A stretch of 64,000 bases of DNA from Oscheius dolichura (lineage: Eukaryota > Nematoda > Chromadorea > Rhabditida > Rhabditidae): NCBI GenBank assembly GCA_932521035.1, contig OW051494.1, positions 9,348,001 through 9,412,000 of the forward strand, read 5' to 3'. Below, in pieces: positions 38,291 to 48,894 of the stretch. Position 1 is the stretch's first letter, and the number at the start of each line of letters is the position of its first letter. A model generated the notes under the pieces. The model made no database searches, was not told the origin of the DNA, and worked only from the letters and a program-made list of their open reading frames with translations. The translations under genes were made by a program, and so were the position numbers.

Positions 38291-38434
38291 CTAGTTCCCG
38301 GGGGATATTGCCCAGAAAATAGTATGTAAAAATGTTTGAAACACTGCAGGGCAGTGCCTTTTTAAGATGAAACTGAAAGACTATTAGGAGGTGGAAGTAG
38401 CCGGCTGATAGACGGCACCAACGAGGCCAGCAAG

Positions 38435-39723
38435 ATGACAGACGAGACCAAATCGCCGAAGAAGGCCGACAAAAAATCCAGCCGATCGAAGCAGTCAAGT
38501 AGACAAGAAGAGAAGAGAAGAAAGAAGGCGTCGAAGCAAAGACCCCTGACTAAAGGACTGAGTCCGCCGAAGGAGAGCCCCAAACGGAGGACTGCTGCTG
38601 ATGATGACCGGTACAATAAGAGCGATCAGGAGACAGGGATCTTCGACAAGACACAGTGGGAACGGTCCCGTTGGGGAGCGAATTACACCCAGAGCGGGTA
38701 TGGAAGTACGACGAGGCTGGCCAAGACAACGGCTTCGATGACTACGGTAGATGGGAAGAAGAGCCAGGCGACAATTGTTGGCAGCGGTGTACCGGGGGAA
38801 GCCAGGCAGATTGAACAAGTCAGAGGCGAACATCTCAAGGACAGACCCAAGGTTCGTTTTATCATCTTTTCCTTGTTCATTTTTCTTGAATTTCTCCATA
38901 GCATAAACCAAAAGTACCCATTTTCCGAATTGTGATGCCCCTTTCTCGAAAAATACCGAGAAAGGAAGTAGAGAACGTTGCAGGATCACCTTGGAGTGTC
39001 GGCCTTCGACACTCCGATCCCCTGCACCCGTAAAGCCTCGGCAAGACGGAGAAATAAAGGCTTCACAGTTTTGTAACAGTTTTGAATAAAGATGATCCAC
39101 TTGCCGAGACTTTACGGGTGTAGGGGATCAGACAATCGAAGACCGAGCCAAATTTCTTCTGCTACCCACGAAGCGCGCTTCTAGCTGATTTTTTCCTATT
39201 TCTTCCACTTGCCGCGCTTAGGCGCGTTGCTGTAATTCCCAAAATTCATTAATGTGCGTCTTCTACTGGCTGTAATTCTACTCTTTTTCAGCTCCAACTG
39301 TTCTTTTTGGCCATGGAAGGCGCCTTCTGTGCCGTGACGATGTCCGTCTGGGGTGGAGCTGCTGACAACCCGTTCCTGCCGTTCCTCCTCACCCTGATCA
39401 ACCTGCTCTTCGTCTTCAGCCTGATCTGTGCTGCTTTTGCTGTCGAAGTGTTTCGTTTTCAAGTCAAAAAAGTCGAAACTGACGAAGAAGTCGGAACCAA
39501 GACCAAGCACACGACAAAGTACCAAGTTCCCTATCGATGGCGGTTCTGGCTACTCGGCTGCCACATGGCCAGGGCCATTCTCCTCTGTGCCTGTATCACC
39601 ATCATGGCCTTGGATAACGACTTTGATGGCGGATCCATTGCCGTCCTGGCCATTCAGCCGTTCCATCTTCTCATCGTCGCCGTCCAGGTTTTCATCATCT
39701 TGAGACCCAAGAGGAAGGAATAG
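38435..39723 (+). CDS. Four-helix membrane protein with charged N-terminus (paralog c)
   Basis: Exons 38435-38851 and 39292-39723 join in phase 0 (donor AAG-GTTCGT, acceptor CTTTTTCAG), 282 residues. Exon 1 encodes about 139 Lys/Ser/Arg/Glu-rich residues predicted disordered (KSPKKADKKSSRSKQ, KESPKRRTAADDD). Exon 2 is the family's four-helix domain: LQLFFLAMEGAFCAVTM, FLLTLINLLFVFSLICAAF, WLLGCHMARAILLCACI and FHLLIVAVQVFIIL, ending RPKRKE. A charged cytosolic tail before four helices suggests a scaffold or regulatory membrane protein; no named family. An M1 MITE (39000-39134) sits in the single intron. Confidence 0.72.
39000..39134. repeat. Inverted-repeat MITE, family M1, copy 3
   Basis: The most complete copy: TCGGCCTTCGACACTCCGAT, then CCCCTGCACCCGTAAAG, on the left, mirrored on the right up to TCGAAGACCGAG. 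TIR about 50 bp; it lies in the intron of paralog c. Confidence 0.9.
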
Positions 39724-39921
39724 ACTGGGAGAAAGAAATGCAATTCTTTTACATGATATGAAATAAACATTTTGAGGGGAAGACGACTGTCTCGTTTACT
39801 CTTCCTGGAGAGGTTTAGACCTTTAACTTGGCTAAAAAACTGGAGAAAAATTCGCGTTACGGTCCCTTTCCTGATCTCGGCAGTCCCTCTCCCCTATCAG
39901 CTGTTAGCGGGCCTCCTCATC

Positions 39922-40022
39922 GGTTTAATTACCCAAGTTTGAGGTATTAACTACCTTCCGACCCTATGAAAATAGAGGACGAGTAGAAATTTTGGAACCG
40001 CTTCTCTCTTGAAGGGAGGCAA
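39922..40022 (+). ncRNA. SL1 spliced-leader RNA gene 10
   Basis: Exact SL1 exon 39922-39943, intron variant GTATTAACTACC, Sm site AAATTTTGGA, 3' stem CTTCTCTC-TTGA-AGGGAGG. CTCGGCAG at 39876 (-46). Its unit is duplicated 1351 bp downstream as gene 11. Confidence 0.95.
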
Positions 40023-40290
40023 CAAGCCGACAGGGTTGCCCTCTACAATCGCGGCCTCGATCGGCTCTCCCCAGTTTTTCTCCCCGGTAATTCCATCGCT
40101 ATCCGTCTTGTTCTTGTCCTTCAGCGAACGGCCGCAATTTTCGGGTGTAAAAAACCTGATCGATGTGATTTCTCCCCCGATCTCTCCCGAGATGGAAACG
40201 CGATAACTGCCAGCATCTTCAGTCTACCCCATACATGGACAGCGGCAAGGGGGCTCATACATAGTCCCCTCTATTTCTATATCTTTGAAT
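40023..40290. repeat. SL1 downstream flank, tandem duplicate of 41374-41590
   Basis: GTAATTCCATCGCTATCCG, CTTCAGTCTACCCCATACAT and GGACAGCGGCAAGGGGGCTC all have close equivalents after gene 11, with indels. It contains no gene. Confidence 0.75.
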
Positions 40291-40581
40291 ATTTCTGATG
40301 AATATTCCTGGCCTAAGTCTATTCGGAGCCACTGGGAGCTCCTCTATTCTCCGAAGAAGGCTGCCCCTGTCATTTATCGGTTCTTTTCAACTTCTCAAGT
40401 AAAATACAAGATAAACCCGTACAGTAAGCAGTTTCTTTTAAAAAAAAGATTAAGCTTCGCTAATTCTAGGTATGACTCCCTAAATCAGAGGGGTTTTATT
40501 GCCATCCAGATCGAATCAGTTTCTTCCGCAACACCCCTCTCAAAATGTCTGTATTTCTATTGTCTAATTCGTGGATTATTA

Positions 40582-41068
40582 ATGAGTTTAAACCATTTAT
40601 ATCTTCTACAACAGTCACTTCTAAATGTCTCTAAAAATTACTTTTTGCTTCTGCTCCTCATTTTCTGTAGCTGGAGTGGTATCCTACCCCACAACACGAG
40701 TAACGCACGGACTATCAGTCTCGCTGCTGCCATCTCCCCTCCTCCGACAGGTATCATTTGTGTATTATCCGCTAATCGAGGCCATTTTTTTAGTTCCTAG
40801 CGATACTAAAAACGACGAGGACATTTTGTCTCGAGCTACTGGCAGTAATTTCGTTGGCTTGTCATCACCTGGGCTCAGTGCAAGAAAAGGAGATCGGCGC
40901 CATCGTACCAGAAATTCAAAAGGCCAGATGTCGACAGCGAAGCCCTCCAAAGGAAAGAAGACGAGTTCATTGAGGCGAGATCAGAAAAGAAACCCAGAAG
41001 AATGGACACAATTCCCTCTAGGAGCCAAGGCCTCTGCTTGCGTTCCCCTTTGTTCCATACCCATGTAA
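40582..41068 (+). CDS. Putative secreted basic protein, one 43-nt intron
   Basis: Exons 40582-40750 and 40794-41068 (intron GTATCA...TTTTTTTAG, 43 nt) give 147 residues. A hydrophobic stretch NYFLLLLLIFCSWSG at residues about 18-32 would be a signal peptide or anchor. The rest is acidic (SDTKNDEDIL), then strongly basic (ARKGDRRHRTRNSKG, KGKKTSSLRRDQKRN) and ends with a CVPLC motif. Basic clusters could be processing sites of a secreted precursor. The start codon is uncertain: an alternative ATG in another frame follows a CAACAG acceptor at 40620. Confidence 0.4.
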
Positions 41069-41272
41069 ATTATTAAAATGTGGCCTTTTATCCCGTTGAA
41101 AATGGCTGTAAATAGAACTTGTCGCACGACATCTGCTTACTGTAACCTATCCATCCTCTCCAGCTCAAAGAGCGGCTTGTTTGAAATTTGTCGAGTTCCT
41201 TTTGATCCCAGAACCACCCCTCTGATCTCGGCACTCTCCCTCCCCTATCAGCTGATATCGGGCCTCCTCGTC

Positions 41273-41373
41273 GGTTTAATTACCCAAGTTTGAGGTACCA
41301 ACTGCCTTCCGACCCTATGAAAATAGAGGACGAGTAGAAATTTTGGAACCGCTTCCCTCTTGAAGGGAAGCAA
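41273..41373 (+). ncRNA. SL1 spliced-leader RNA gene 11
   Basis: Exact SL1 exon 41273-41294; intron part is the most diverged (GTACCAACTGCC), Sm site AAATTTTGGA, 3' stem CTTCCCTC-TTGA-AGGGAAG. CTCGGCAC at -46 (41227); palindrome reads ATCAGCTGAT. Confidence 0.95.
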
Positions 41374-41708
41374 CAAGCCGCCAGGTTTCCCCCTTTTCCC
41401 CGCAATTCCATCTCTTTCCGCCTTGTTCTCGACCTTTGTTGAACGGCTGCCGTTTTCGGGTGAAAAAAGCCTGATCGGCCTGGTTTCCCCTGGAGAAAAG
41501 ATGAGAAAGCCATGACCGCCATCTTCAGTCTCCCCCATACATGGACAGCAGCACGGAGGCTCATTCATAGCCCCCTGTTTCTATTCCTTTGGACATTTTC
41601 CTCTCATTAGGCTAGTTTTAGCAATGTTTTTAAATGGTTCGAGCTTATTTCCAGTACATGGGACCCTTTTTTGACCCTGGCTCTTTGATTTTCCATACAA
41701 ACTTACAG

Positions 41709-42200
41709 GGAGCCACCCTCCGTTGGCGAATCTGAAGGAGCACCCAGACGAACTGCTGGGGGATACAGCCAAGGTAAGTAGCAAGATATTTAGGGATATA
41801 AAGAGTAAAATACTTCCGAGAATACAGCACCAGATCCAAGTCTATGAGAAAGGGGCATGGATGGTGGGGATCGATGCCCAAGAGGATCTCGGATCAACCC
41901 TCGAAATTGGCTGGGACGTTCGACCGGATCCTGTGGCCTCCATGTGCTGGCCTACCAAGATCCCTCGCAGGTTTTATTGCTTTTTTTCGTGGTGGAAACC
42001 AAATTTTTTTGGCAGATATCCGACTGGATCCTCTGACAACTTGGAACTCACTGTATCCGTGAGGGGAGGACAGGCAACAAGTGTTGCCAAAGCCCGATGT
42101 ACGATATGATAGTCAAGGTCATCGACCAGGCTGCCAGCTGTCCGGAGCTCAATTCCAGCTCCAACACGCTGGGAGTGGTAGCCAATGCTAGTTTTTTGTG
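41709..42200 (+). CDS. Unrecognised plus-strand exons, model incomplete
   Basis: Behind a CTTACAG acceptor, a frame ANLKEHPDELLGDTAK ends at a strong donor (GTAAGTAG) yet stays open further (IFRDIKSKILPRIQHQIQVY, then TLEIGWDVRP) to another donor at about 41970 and an acceptor TTTGGCAG at 42015. A third frame at 42080-42200 reads MIVKVIDQAASCPELNSSS. The pieces look coding but do not form one clean model. Possibly an alternatively spliced or decaying gene. Confidence 0.35.
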
Positions 42201-42460
42201 CTGATTTTGGGGAAATTCTAGTTCTCTATTTCCCTTGTCCATTTATACAATTTATTAGCCAAATAAAATCAAAGTGGAAAATGGCTGTAAATAAGCGGCG
42301 CTTGTCGCGCCGCAACCGCTTATCGTAACCTCCGGTTATCCTTCCCAGCTGGGGCTCAAAGCGCGGCTTGTTTGAAATTTTCGCTTTTGATCTTACTCTG
42401 TTATATCGCTATCAAATCAATTTGCCCCTTGTCGAAACGAAGGTAGCCGGCTTCTGAAGA

Positions 42461-42833
42461 ATGTTCTCCTTGTGCAATGTGGATCAATACAAGCAGGAGC
42501 TGGCTCGGGCCACGGTTAGCCAATTTTTTATTGGATATTCTATTCCCGCCTTTTTTAAACCACAATAAACTGAAATTCCAGAACGAGACCCTTCAAACAC
42601 TCCAAGCCAAGATCCTCGAAACCGAGGCAGTCTCAGATGGATCCACTATTGTCGTCCTTATCATCCTTATCCTCATTCTGATCGTCGTAATTTTGGGAAT
42701 GGTTGGATGGACCCTGTACATTACTCGCCTCCACATTCGAAACACCCAGCTCCTTCTCTTCAAACACTCCCAACATGATACAGCATATGGAACAATTGGT
42801 AACAAAGATGATACGGATTCTTTTGATTTTTGA
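42461..42833 (+). CDS. Small single-pass membrane protein
   Basis: Exons 42461-42514 and 42582-42833 in phase 0 (donor GTTAGC, acceptor AATTCCAG), 101 residues. Short N-terminus (MFSLCNVDQYKQELARAT), an amphipathic stretch, one strong helix (TIVVLIILILILIVVILGMV) followed by a cytosolic tail with RLHIRN and an acidic end (DDTDSFDF). The 150 bp upstream resemble 41070-41215 (AAAATGGCTGTAAATA, CAAAG-GCGGCTTGTTTGAA), a duplicated promoter-like segment. Family not recognised. Confidence 0.6.
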
Positions 42834-42894
42834 GTGGAATGAAAATGAAATTTTATATGGCTGTTTCTTTGACATTTGCCAAGGAAAATGGGGT

Positions 42895-43140
42895 GTCTTT
42901 TACAAATGGACCAAACCACCCAATTTCGGGGGCGCCCGTTTTTGGGCGTAGACGGGACTGTCGGGTGTTTGTGTCCGTATCTCGGCCATTTCTGGGTTGA
43001 TTTCAAAAATTCAAAGTCCTAGTTGGAGAGCACGTCAAGACGATTCGCATGAATCCAGTTACATCTTAATAGCCTCGACAAAAAAATCTGTAGCCCCACA
43101 AACTTTGACAGAGGGCATGTTACGGCCCCCAAAATCGGGA
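42895..43140. repeat. Half of a family H (hAT-like) MITE
   Basis: Contains CCCAATTTCGGGGGCGCCCG, GTGTTTGTGTCCGTATCTCG and GCACGTCAAGACGATTC, one arm of the foldback family, without the CATACATGGGC terminus or opposite arm. Confidence 0.7.
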
Positions 43141-43142
43141 TT

Positions 43143-43254
43143 TCTCCTTTACCAGAAGCTACTGAAGGCTGAGAAGCTTTGGAAATCTATAGACAAGTGC
43201 GGCCAGGACCTAAACTCAGATAAAGATGTTAGAAATTTAGCAAGAATGATTTAG
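43143..43254 (+). CDS. Lone coding fragment
   Basis: A frame of 36 codons (LLYQKLLKAEKLWKSIDKCG, then DLNSDKDVRNLARMI-stop) directly follows the half MITE. It could be a terminal exon whose partner lies upstream; no splice partner was found. Confidence 0.3.
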
Positions 43255-43646
43255 ACTTTGATTACGTCCTCTTCCCCACAGGGCGGCCATCAAAGGGTAG
43301 TTTATGGGCTTATAAATGAATCCACTGCAAAAATCACAGTCTATGACCACATTTTGCCCTCCATGCTATTATTTTTTCCTCCCTACTCTTGAAAAACATG
43401 ACGCGGATGGCCCAGCCTCCCCCGAAATGGCGGTTAAACATTATGAACTGCGCCAGCTGCACCCTGACCAAACATCCCACTTCGCGGGCACATTTTTTGC
43501 CAATCTGTCGTACTAGCTTCCAAAGAATCAAAAATATATTTGTCTAATGACCTCATCTATTATTTTTTACAATTTGTTTTTATTTTTTCCCGTCGCGAAC
43601 TATAAAATGGGGTGTTTTGGGCTGTCTGGGAGGATTGGACCGCATT

Positions 43647-45169
43647 ATGGAGCTTTTTACCCTTCTGGCCATTTTCGGCCCGGCTTTGGCTCAATATGCC
43701 CTTACTCCTTATGGCTATGTTTCTTCTTATAATGGTTACGGTACCTCCGCTACTCTACCATATTATGGAAGTCCGTATGGGGTCAGTTCCGCCTACGGGA
43801 GTCCATATTCCGGGGCTGCTGCCTATGGTTACGGTGTCTACCCGTCTTATGGCTATACTGGAACTCTCCTAGGAAGTGGATACGGTTATCCTGCGGGATA
43901 TGGTACTGGATACCCGTATGGAACGGGGACTGGAACAATCGGCACTGGTACAGGAACTGGAATCGTCGTAGGAGACGGGACAGGAGGCGGCGTGGGAGTG
44001 ATCACCGGTACGGCGCCTGGAACCGTTCTGGGAACCGGAACGGGTACGGTAATCGGTACGGGAACCGGGGAGGTAATAACTAACCCCGGTGTGATTGGAA
44101 CCGGAGCCGGGGGAATCGTCGGCGCCACTGGAATCACCTCCTCCACCAGCTCTATTACCGGGACTGTTATGTGAGTTTCTTTCTCTTCTTTTTTTGTTTT
44201 AAAGAAGAAATAGAAGCGTAAAATTGGCATCAAGCGCTTCAGAATTTTCTGCTGATTACGAAGAATGAAATTAGAAAGTAGAAAAATGCTAAAAATTAGG
44301 AGAAAATCCAAAATTTCGGGTTTGTTCTGCGAATTTCGCCCAACGCGCCGGCTCGTCCGCTGTTTACGGACGTTTCTTGGCGGGATGTTACAGTAAACCA
44401 GGGCAGCATTTGTACTGTCCCATTAAAGGTTTTTATATAGAAACTTCCCTCAAAATTTCAGTCCCGGCACCTTGACAACTGGAGATACCCTGATCGTGAC
44501 AGGAGTCGCTCCCAGTTGCTGCCCTCCAGGAATTGGTCCGAATGATTCCGTCTGGAGTGTGAATCTTCTCTCCGTGGCGGAGGCTCCTTACGTCTCGATG
44601 GCTGTGAAGAATGGCTGGACACGGTTCACAATCAACAGTGCTATCAACGGCTGGACCGGCGGGTGGTACCCGGTAAACCCGCCAGTTCAAGTCTGCCCCT
44701 TCCACCCGAACACACCTTACACAATGCAGATTACAAATACGGCTACGGGACTTTCGGTAAGCGGCATACATGGGCAAACGCCCAATTTCGGGCACCCCCG
44801 TTTTTGGGCGCAGATGGGAGTGTCCGGTGATTGTGTCCGTATCTCGGCCATTTCCTGGTCGATTTCAAAATTTCAAAGACCTAGTTGGAGAGCATGTCAA
44901 GACGATTCTAATGAACCCAGTCGCCTCTCAACCGGCGCGCCTGAGCCTTTGCCCGTGTATGAACATGCCCACGTTTCCAGATCCTGATCAATAATCTTCC
45001 TTACAACTATCCCCATGTGGTCGGAGGCGGTGTCAACGTCTACAATTCTCTGGGCTTCGTCGGCTATGATAAGGGAACACTGTGTAGTGTCACGTTGGTC
45101 CGCGGCGGAGTTAGTTCCGTCATCGCCGTTGGAACAGGATCAGCTCTCTGTGAAACCATCGTTGGATAA
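43647..45169 (+). CDS. Secreted Gly/Thr/Tyr-rich protein with galectin-like domain
   Basis: Exons 43647-44170, 44462-44756 and 44981-45169 keep frame throughout, 335 residues. Signal peptide MELFTLLAIFGPALA. Residues about 16-105 are Tyr/Gly/Ser-rich (SPYGVSSAYGSPYS), 106-170 a run of GTGTGT-type repeats. From residue 176 a compact domain follows: TTGDTLIVTGVAP, DSVWSVNLLS, then GGWYPVNP, YTMQITNTATGLSILINN and DKGTLCSVTLV, the strand order and spacing of a galectin carbohydrate-recognition domain, although the H-N-R and W-E sugar-binding residues are not evident. Likely an extracellular matrix or cuticle-associated lectin-like protein. A family H MITE sits 10 bp past the donor of intron 2. 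Confidence 0.65.
44767..44963. mobile_element. Single-arm family H MITE in galectin-like gene intron
   Basis: Starts CATACATGGGC 10 bp after the exon 2 donor and ends GCCCGTGTATG; one arm (GTGTCCGTATCTCGGCC, AGCATGTCAAGACGATTC) only. Flanking 8-mers (GTAAGCGG, AACATGCC) differ, so it is probably an internally rearranged copy. Confidence 0.75.
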
Positions 45170-46290
45170 TTTCCCGTTCCCCTTTCTTTTCTTTCTTTTT
45201 GTATATATCTTGTGGAATATAAAGATTACATGCCTGGAAAAGTAATGTATGTATGGGATGGCCAAGTTGGAATCCAAGTGCTACAAGAAGATGTGTGTGT
45301 AGTAGTAGTAGAAAGTAGTATTATTTTGAAAATGAACAGAGCCCCCCCCCCCCCCATAACTCTGGTTACAATATATTTGTTTCGCCTACCAGCAAAAAGA
45401 ACCAGGTGGAAAAGCTGTTTATAGGGAGCCTACCGCAGTAGAAAAAATTTGTGACTATTGTGACTTGATTTTTCCCGCCAAATTAACGTCACCTCGAAAA
45501 AGTTAGCTTTTGTCGGTTTTTTTCGTTTTCTAGCCGTTTATTGTGATGTTCGATGATTATTCAATGGAAAAAATATTGAAAAAGAAATAACGAAAAACAT
45601 TGCCCGCGAAAAAAGACCGTCATCATTTTCATAGTTTTTTTTATTGGGTGAGGCTCCCTTTAAACACCGTGCGCTCACTGTTCTTCTTCTTCGCCATTTT
45701 CGTTGATTTCTGATTATTTTTAACATTCTTCTATTATTTTTTTTAGTTACTAATACTTATACACAACTAGTAACGTAATAAAAGAATAAAAACATCCAAA
45801 AGAAAAAAAGCAATACACTTTTGGCATTATTTCTACATAAGCGATTCAATTCAGCAAAGTGCAAACTTTTGATAGTATTGATATTGCTCCATCTTCAGTT
45901 GGTATTATAGGTTATTCCTAGGTTCTGTGCATTATTTTAAGGACAATAAATATAGCAGAAATAGTTCTACTAATAAAAACGGCGCTTTCAGTCAAGTAGC
46001 AAGAAGGCGCACGGTGTTTAACGCCACTTTCATAAACTTACTGGAATTCCATTGAAATTTTAGCTTTTTGAATGCATTTTTCTCCTTATTCTGGCATTTT
46101 TATAAAAAATAAATTAGTGCATGACAATCAGCGATCGACACTCGAGAAAATGAGGCCAAGTTATAAATGTCCTGAAGATCCATTCGTCTTCTTTATTTTT
46201 ATTAGATTTTACAATTGTTTAGCGGTTTCTTCCTACATAATCTTAAAAATTCAAGCATGTATATCACTTTACAGGTAGATCTATCATTTT
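45170..46290. other. AT-rich intergenic stretch
   Basis: No supported gene. A 15-nt C run lies at 45342-45356 after a TAG microsatellite (45300-45312). Confidence 0.5.
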
Positions 46291-46292
46291 GA

Positions 46293-47182
46293 ATGAGTCA
46301 AAATAACCGACCGGAAAAGAAAAGACCTAAAATAGAGGTAAGTAGCTAAATTTCTTCGTTTCTCTGAGTTTATTCACATTTTTGCTATATTTTTGCTTCG
46401 TTTTTTGAAGCACAAGAAGAATATGCACTGGGTGCTCTTCCAAAATCCGTAAGTCTTCAAATTTTTAGTTTTTTCACAATATCACTCACTCCGGCTACTT
46501 TTGTTTTCAGGAAGCTCTTCCCGTGGAGTCCTCGTCATGTTACAAATACGCAGAAGAGTCTACTGTTGCAACACAAGAAGAATATGCACTGGGTGCTCTT
46601 CCAAAACCCGTAAGTCTTCAAATTTTCCCATTTCGTTACCGTTATTTTTAAGGAACAAACTCCAAATACAAAAGATGATGAAGAGGAGGATATTACTAAC
46701 ATAATTAGACAGATTGACCCTATTATACTCTTTGATAAAATCGTAAGAGGATTATTGACGTTATCGTGATAATGAGATCTTACTTTAGCTAGAGCATTTT
46801 GAACCAGAGTTTTTATTATTGTTGGCAAAACAACATATGATAAATGTTTTACCGAGGCTTTGGTTAATTCGTGAGTTTGTGAAGAAGAACATTTATATAA
46901 GAATATTACAGTGTGACAATGATGTGCCCCAAAATAATGCCAATGAAATGGACGGATTTCACAAAAGCGATTGATGATATTTTTGGCAGTATGACAGATT
47001 TTTACAAATGTTTCGCCGATTTCCGCTTGCAATTGTCTAATAATAAAAAGAAGGATACTGGAAAGAAGCTCGTAAAAATGGTCAGCTTTTTTTTCAATAC
47101 TTGGTAGGCATTTCTTTAGTTTGCGGTTTGTTATGACTATCATACTAATGGAAGAAGACCCCCCGGCGTTCAATTGTCTTAA
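46293..47182 (+). CDS. Unknown multi-exon gene with duplicated partial exon
   Basis: Exons 46293-46337 (MSQNNRPEKKRPKIE), 46511-46609 (EALPVESSSCYKYAEES, ending ALGALPKP), 46653-46742 (acidic, DDEEEDITNIIRQIDPIILF), 46789-46870, 46912-47080 (MKWTDFTKAIDDIFGS) and about 47121-47182. The first four join in phase 0. A pseudo-exon at 46412-46449 repeats the 3' part of exon 2 (QEEYALGALPK) with its own donor, but is out of phase. The junction after 46870 does not keep frame in the simplest model, so the 3' half needs transcript data. No family recognised. Confidence 0.45.
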
Positions 47183-47576
47183 CAGGTTTTCATCGTTGCA
47201 ATAAATTTTATCTTTTATTTGGATCATCTTTTTATAAAAAAATATGTGGGCGATTCGGCGGAGTTGCGGGTAAAAACAGTCTGCAGCTATATCTACACCA
47301 CTGCACCTTCCTTAATGATTTGGGGCAATTTGAAGAAATAAAGTTTGAAATTCAATTCTATTCTTTTGGGAAAATAAGTGGACACGATTGAAGCTGGTGA
47401 CCCAATACGTCCTGTGTGCTGTTTACAGCGGCCTGAGGCATTGAGGTTTTTTGAAAGTTCTTCTTCAAAAATCGCACTTTCTTTTCAATTGTTCACTTCT
47501 GGCTTTTATTTCATTTTATTATGTTTCAATTCCAACAAATGTTTTTCTTTCAGTACATCTTCTTTTCTTTGGCAAG

Positions 47577-48667
47577 ATGACAGCTTTTCCATTAGCTAAT
47601 TTGGATATCGCTCTTCTGGAAATGGTCATCACAAAGGTTTTCTTCTCTTTAATGTTTTCACTAATAAAATCAATTCAGCTTGATCACAGAAGTTATATTC
47701 ACATGCAACAGACATGCCGAGGAATGAACGTCTTCATTCGAAGGAACAGGCAGATCTCTGTTCACTTGAACGAAGACTACAAAATGTCGTATACCAAAGG
47801 TAAATTATTTATTTATTTCTCCACATCTATCAACAGATTATAATTGATTAATTTAATTATGCTTAGATGACTTCTATTGCTGTAATTTTAAATGTAAAAA
47901 AAACTTGATATTGATCTTGACACACTCTTTGGAACACGTTTACCTATTCTTTACATAGATGGTTAGTTATGTATTTCTCCTTACATAATTTTAAGGAGAA
48001 AATAGTTTTGAACGTGTCTGTGATGGCCTCAAGAAATATCGATTACCATTTGTCCAAGTTTATATTGCCACGGCCGAATGGACTAAAGAACAAATTCTGA
48101 CAATTTTAAAAATTGCAAAACCGCTAAGGATCTCTCTAGACAGCAAAGGATGCAACGCATATGAGGCAGTTTTTCAATCAAACTCACTAGTCAGTTCTAT
48201 TTCTCACTCATTTCTTTATTTACAGGAGACGGTAATCTTAAATCTGTTGTTCCGAAACTACTTATCACGTTTCCTGAAGTGAGTATTCGCGGAAATCGTA
48301 GTGAAAATCAGGTCGAATTGATTCGTACAGTTCTGCAGGCAAGTGGTTAAATAAGTTATTTTTATTTTACTATTATTATTATTTACAATATAAACTTTTT
48401 TTAGATTCTACGTTCGCAACCTTGTCCAAATCTCCGTAAATTCCATTTTAACACATGGGAAAGTCTGGCAGAATTAGCACAATTCGTGATGATTTGAAAG
48501 AAGAACTTCGTGATTTTAACCTGACCGTGAAGAAGGACTGTAGTTATAATATATCTCTCGATGCTGCCGTGGAACTGCCTTCACATTTTCCCGAAGGAAC
48601 TTCTTGTAGAATCGTCTTCCTTGCTGGCTGTTTTGTTAATGTTTATTGTGGCGTGGGAGATGCCTAG
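47577..48667 (+). pseudogene. F-box family pseudogene 1
   Basis: Six exon positions match the intact gene at 50338-51452. Exon 1 (MTAFPLANLDIALLEMVITK) and exon 2 (LDHRSYIHMQQTCRGMNVFI) form an F-box-like motif. Then at least three frame breaks appear: an A-run indel at about 47900 (LDIDLDTLFGTRLP in another frame), loss of about 25 bp in exon 5 near 48245, and a shift in exon 6 at about 48455. Start lies 20 bp behind a TTTCAG acceptor. The F-box would bind Skp1 in an SCF ubiquitin ligase; this copy is unlikely to make full protein. Confidence 0.65.
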
Positions 48668-48894
48668 AATTGGTTAGCTTCGCTATTTCCCTTCTCATCA
48701 TAGCTGTTCGTTAGGAATAACCCAATATTGCTAACTATATCTTTATCAATAAAAATGTTCAAAAAATAATTTGTAGAATATTGAGAGGTTTCCACCATTT
48801 CTTCTATTTTATTTTAGTTGCCTATCTTCACTTCTTTCAATTACTTTATAAATCAGACAAGTTTGATTTCAGTACGTCTTCTTTTCTTTGGCGT

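Noticed and set aside
43886-44311. Long minus-strand open frame rich in Val and Pro opposite the Gly/Thr repeats
   Set aside because: It is the antisense of the GTG repeat region; the plus strand has a signal peptide, splice sites and a folded domain.
45342-45356. C15 run as a G-quadruplex or i-motif signal
   Set aside because: A single homopolymer beside a TAG microsatellite; no four-run pattern.
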